The position numbers were made by a program, and so were the translations under genes. 6,863 nucleotides of DNA, taken from Actinobacteria bacterium UBA2286. GTDB lineage: Bacteria; Actinomycetota; Coriobacteriia; Anaerosomatales; Anaerosomataceae. The DNA lies in assembly GCA_002345925.1 (NCBI GenBank), contig DDWM01000045.1:4816-11678 (forward strand). Direction: 5' to 3'. The first letter of the stretch is position 1; every line of letters starts with the position of its first letter. The notes under the pieces were generated by a model, which worked only from the letters and a program-made list of their open reading frames with translations, searched no databases and was not told the DNA's origin. This document shows positions 5,798-6,863 of this stretch, in pieces.

Positions 5798-6073
5798 GTG
5801 GAAGTCTTGAAGGTCTCGAGCAAATCCAGCCCAAATTCGGTGGCAGGTGCTGTGGCTGGCGTCATTCGCGAGAGCGGCGTGGTTGAGATTCAGACTGTTG
5901 GTGCCGGAGCGCTCAATCAAGCCATAAAGGCTATAGCGATCGCCCGCGGATTCGTGGCGCCAACCGGTGTCGACCTCGTATGCAGCCCGGCGTTCGCTGA
6001 TATCGAAATCAACGGCGAAGAGCGCACCGCGATCCGGCTGCTCGTTGAGCCGCGACCTATGCACCACTCCTGA
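5798..6073 (+). CDS. spoVS: Stage V sporulation protein S (SpoVS/Alba-like)
   Basis: A 91-residue SpoVS, slightly longer than the usual 86 or so. It is very strongly conserved: it opens MEVLKVSSKSSPNSVAGAVAG (from GTG) and continues with GAGALNQAIKAIAIARGF, VAPTGVDLVCSPAFADIEI and a final strand ending VEPR, with a short PMHHS tail. SpoVS has an Alba-like fold and is thought to bind nucleic acid. In Bacillus it affects septation and late sporulation, but it also occurs in non-sporulating lineages such as Thermus and Deinococcus, so its presence does not prove sporulation. The GTG start is set by AGGAGG 5 bases upstream and by the family N-terminus. The PHP gene follows after 11 bases, so the two are probably co-translated. 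Confidence 0.97.
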   Translation: MEVLKVSSKSSPNSVAGAVAGVIRESGVVEIQTVGAGALNQAIKAIAIARGFVAPTGVDLVCSPAFADIEINGEERTAIRLLVEPRPMHHS

Positions 6074-6074
6074 C

Positions 6075-6080
6075 GGAGGG
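6075..6080 (+). promoter_or_regulatory. Ribosome binding site of the PHP gene
   Basis: GGAGGG, 4 bases before the GTG at 6085 and one base after the spoVS stop. It supports GTG 6085 as the start, which puts the family's first metal-binding motif DLHIHS at residues 4-9. Confidence 0.8.
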
Positions 6081-6084
6081 TCCA

Positions 6085-6863
6085 GTGCCGGCCGACCTGC
6101 ATATCCACTCGACAGCATCCGACGGCACGGTCGCGCCAGCATCAATAGTCTCGATGGCGCGCGACCTCGGCATCTGGACTATCGCAGTATCGGACCACGA
6201 CTCGGTTGATGGTATTCCGGAAGCGCTTGCGGCCGGATCCTCGCTGGGTGTGACCGTGATTCCAGCCGTCGAACTATCTGCCGAGACCGACGGCCGATCC
6301 GTGCATATTCTCGGGTACTTCATCGACCACAAAGATCCCGGTCTCCTGTCTCACCTACAAGGTTTGCGGGAGATCAGACTCTCAAGAGCTCGCGAACTCG
6401 TTCGTATTCTTGGCGACGGTGGTTACCCGATATCGCTTGACCAAGTTCTGGCCCGTACTTCCGGCGGCAGCGTTGGCAGGGCGCACGTAGCCCGAGTCCT
6501 GGTTGAAGAGGGACACGTCCCATCTTCGGGCGCCGCTTTTGACCGACTGATCGGGCGGGGCAAACCATTCTACGTAGAGAAGCCTGTCGCATCTCCTTCG
6601 GAAGTGATTTCGACGATCCGCTCTGCAGGAGGCATTGCAGTGCTTGCGCACCCTACTGTGAGCAACGCTGAGGATCTTATCGAACCGCTAACGGTCGCTG
6701 GCCTTCAAGGCATCGAAGCGCTTCATGCCCAGCACACCGCATCTGACCGTGAGCGTCTCAGGACGATTGCGGACAGGCTTGGACTAGCAGTCACCGGCGG
6801 TTCTGACTTCCATGGTCCGTGCGAAGGCAGGACACGTCTCGGCGATGGAGGCATGTCGGACGC
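6085..6863 (+). CDS. PHP-domain phosphoesterase, TrpH/YciV-like (RNase AM / nucleoside 3',5'-bisphosphate phosphatase type), 3' end outside window
   Basis: 259 residues are visible, open to the window edge; relatives are about 270-290 residues, so most of the protein is present. The metal-binding motifs of the PHP family occur in order: DLHIHS (His6, His8), SDHDS (Asp37-His38), VELSAE (Glu63), a His74 strand HILGYF, the YciV-type insert with RAHVARVLVEEG (His134), LAHPT (His189) and GGSDFHG (Asp241, His243). E. coli YciV (RNase AM) trims RNA 5' ends with a 5'-3' exonuclease activity, and a Chromobacterium relative dephosphorylates 3',5'-nucleoside bisphosphates such as pAp. Which substrate applies here cannot be told from sequence. 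The GTG start has GGAGGG 4 bases upstream and lies 11 bases after spoVS, indicating one operon. The rather short N-terminus before DLHIHS is normal for the family. Confidence 0.88.
   Translation, partial: MPADLHIHSTASDGTVAPASIVSMARDLGIWTIAVSDHDSVDGIPEALAAGSSLGVTVIPAVELSAETDGRSVHILGYFIDHKDPGLLSHLQGLREIRLSRARELVRILGDGGYPISLDQVLARTSGGSVGRAHVARVLVEEGHVPSSGAAFDRLIGRGKPFYVEKPVASPSEVISTIRSAGGIAVLAHPTVSNAEDLIEPLTVAGLQGIEALHAQHTASDRERLRTIADRLGLAVTGGSDFHGPCEGRTRLGDGGMSD

Overview
The window (about 57-60% GC by eye) is a dense run of co-directional plus-strand genes. It reads as a chromosomal recombination, RNA-turnover and sporulation-associated core locus, not as mobile DNA. The gene order is cinA (3' end) - thpR - recA - recX - 377-base gap - rny - stand-alone GHKL ATPase - spoVS - PHP phosphoesterase (5' part). 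It resembles the Bacillus subtilis cinA-recA-(pbpX)-rny-ymdB-spoVS neighbourhood. The Gram-positive-type SOS box, GC content, RNase Y, SpoVS and frequent GTG starts suggest an anaerobic, deep-branching Actinomycetota (for example a Coriobacteriia relative). A GC-rich Bacillota cannot be excluded. I see no insertion sequence, CRISPR array, tRNA, rRNA or prophage gene.

Left part (1-2636): the C-terminal end of CinA overlaps the GTG start of thpR (2',3'-cyclic phosphodiesterase) in a TAGTG junction. Directly after the thpR stop lies a recA promoter, with TTGACA and TACGTT flanking a perfect LexA operator, CGAAC-N4-GTTCG. recA is full length, and recX follows 15 bases later.

Middle (2637-3013): this is the most interesting stretch. 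It contains no convincing protein gene, but it holds a second perfect CGAAC-N4-GTTCG operator, again inside a sigma-70-like promoter (TTGACG / TACGAT). The promoter points at rny and would give a leader of about 290 bases. That leader starts with a 10-bp GC-rich stem with a four-base loop and has several other possible helices. No hairpin is followed by a U-tract. The simplest reading is that RNase Y is SOS-inducible through a structured 5' UTR; the alternative is an SOS-induced small RNA.

Right part (3014-6863): a complete membrane-anchored RNase Y is followed by a 361-residue single-domain GHKL ATPase of unknown role, in the position ymdB holds in Bacillus. After a 135-base gap with a possible promoter come spoVS and, 11 bases later, a PHP-domain protein of the TrpH/YciV (RNase AM, nucleotide 3',5'-bisphosphatase) type, cut by the window edge. 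Three of the eight genes (thpR, rny, PHP) plausibly process RNA ends or nucleotides next to the recombination genes and under or near SOS control.
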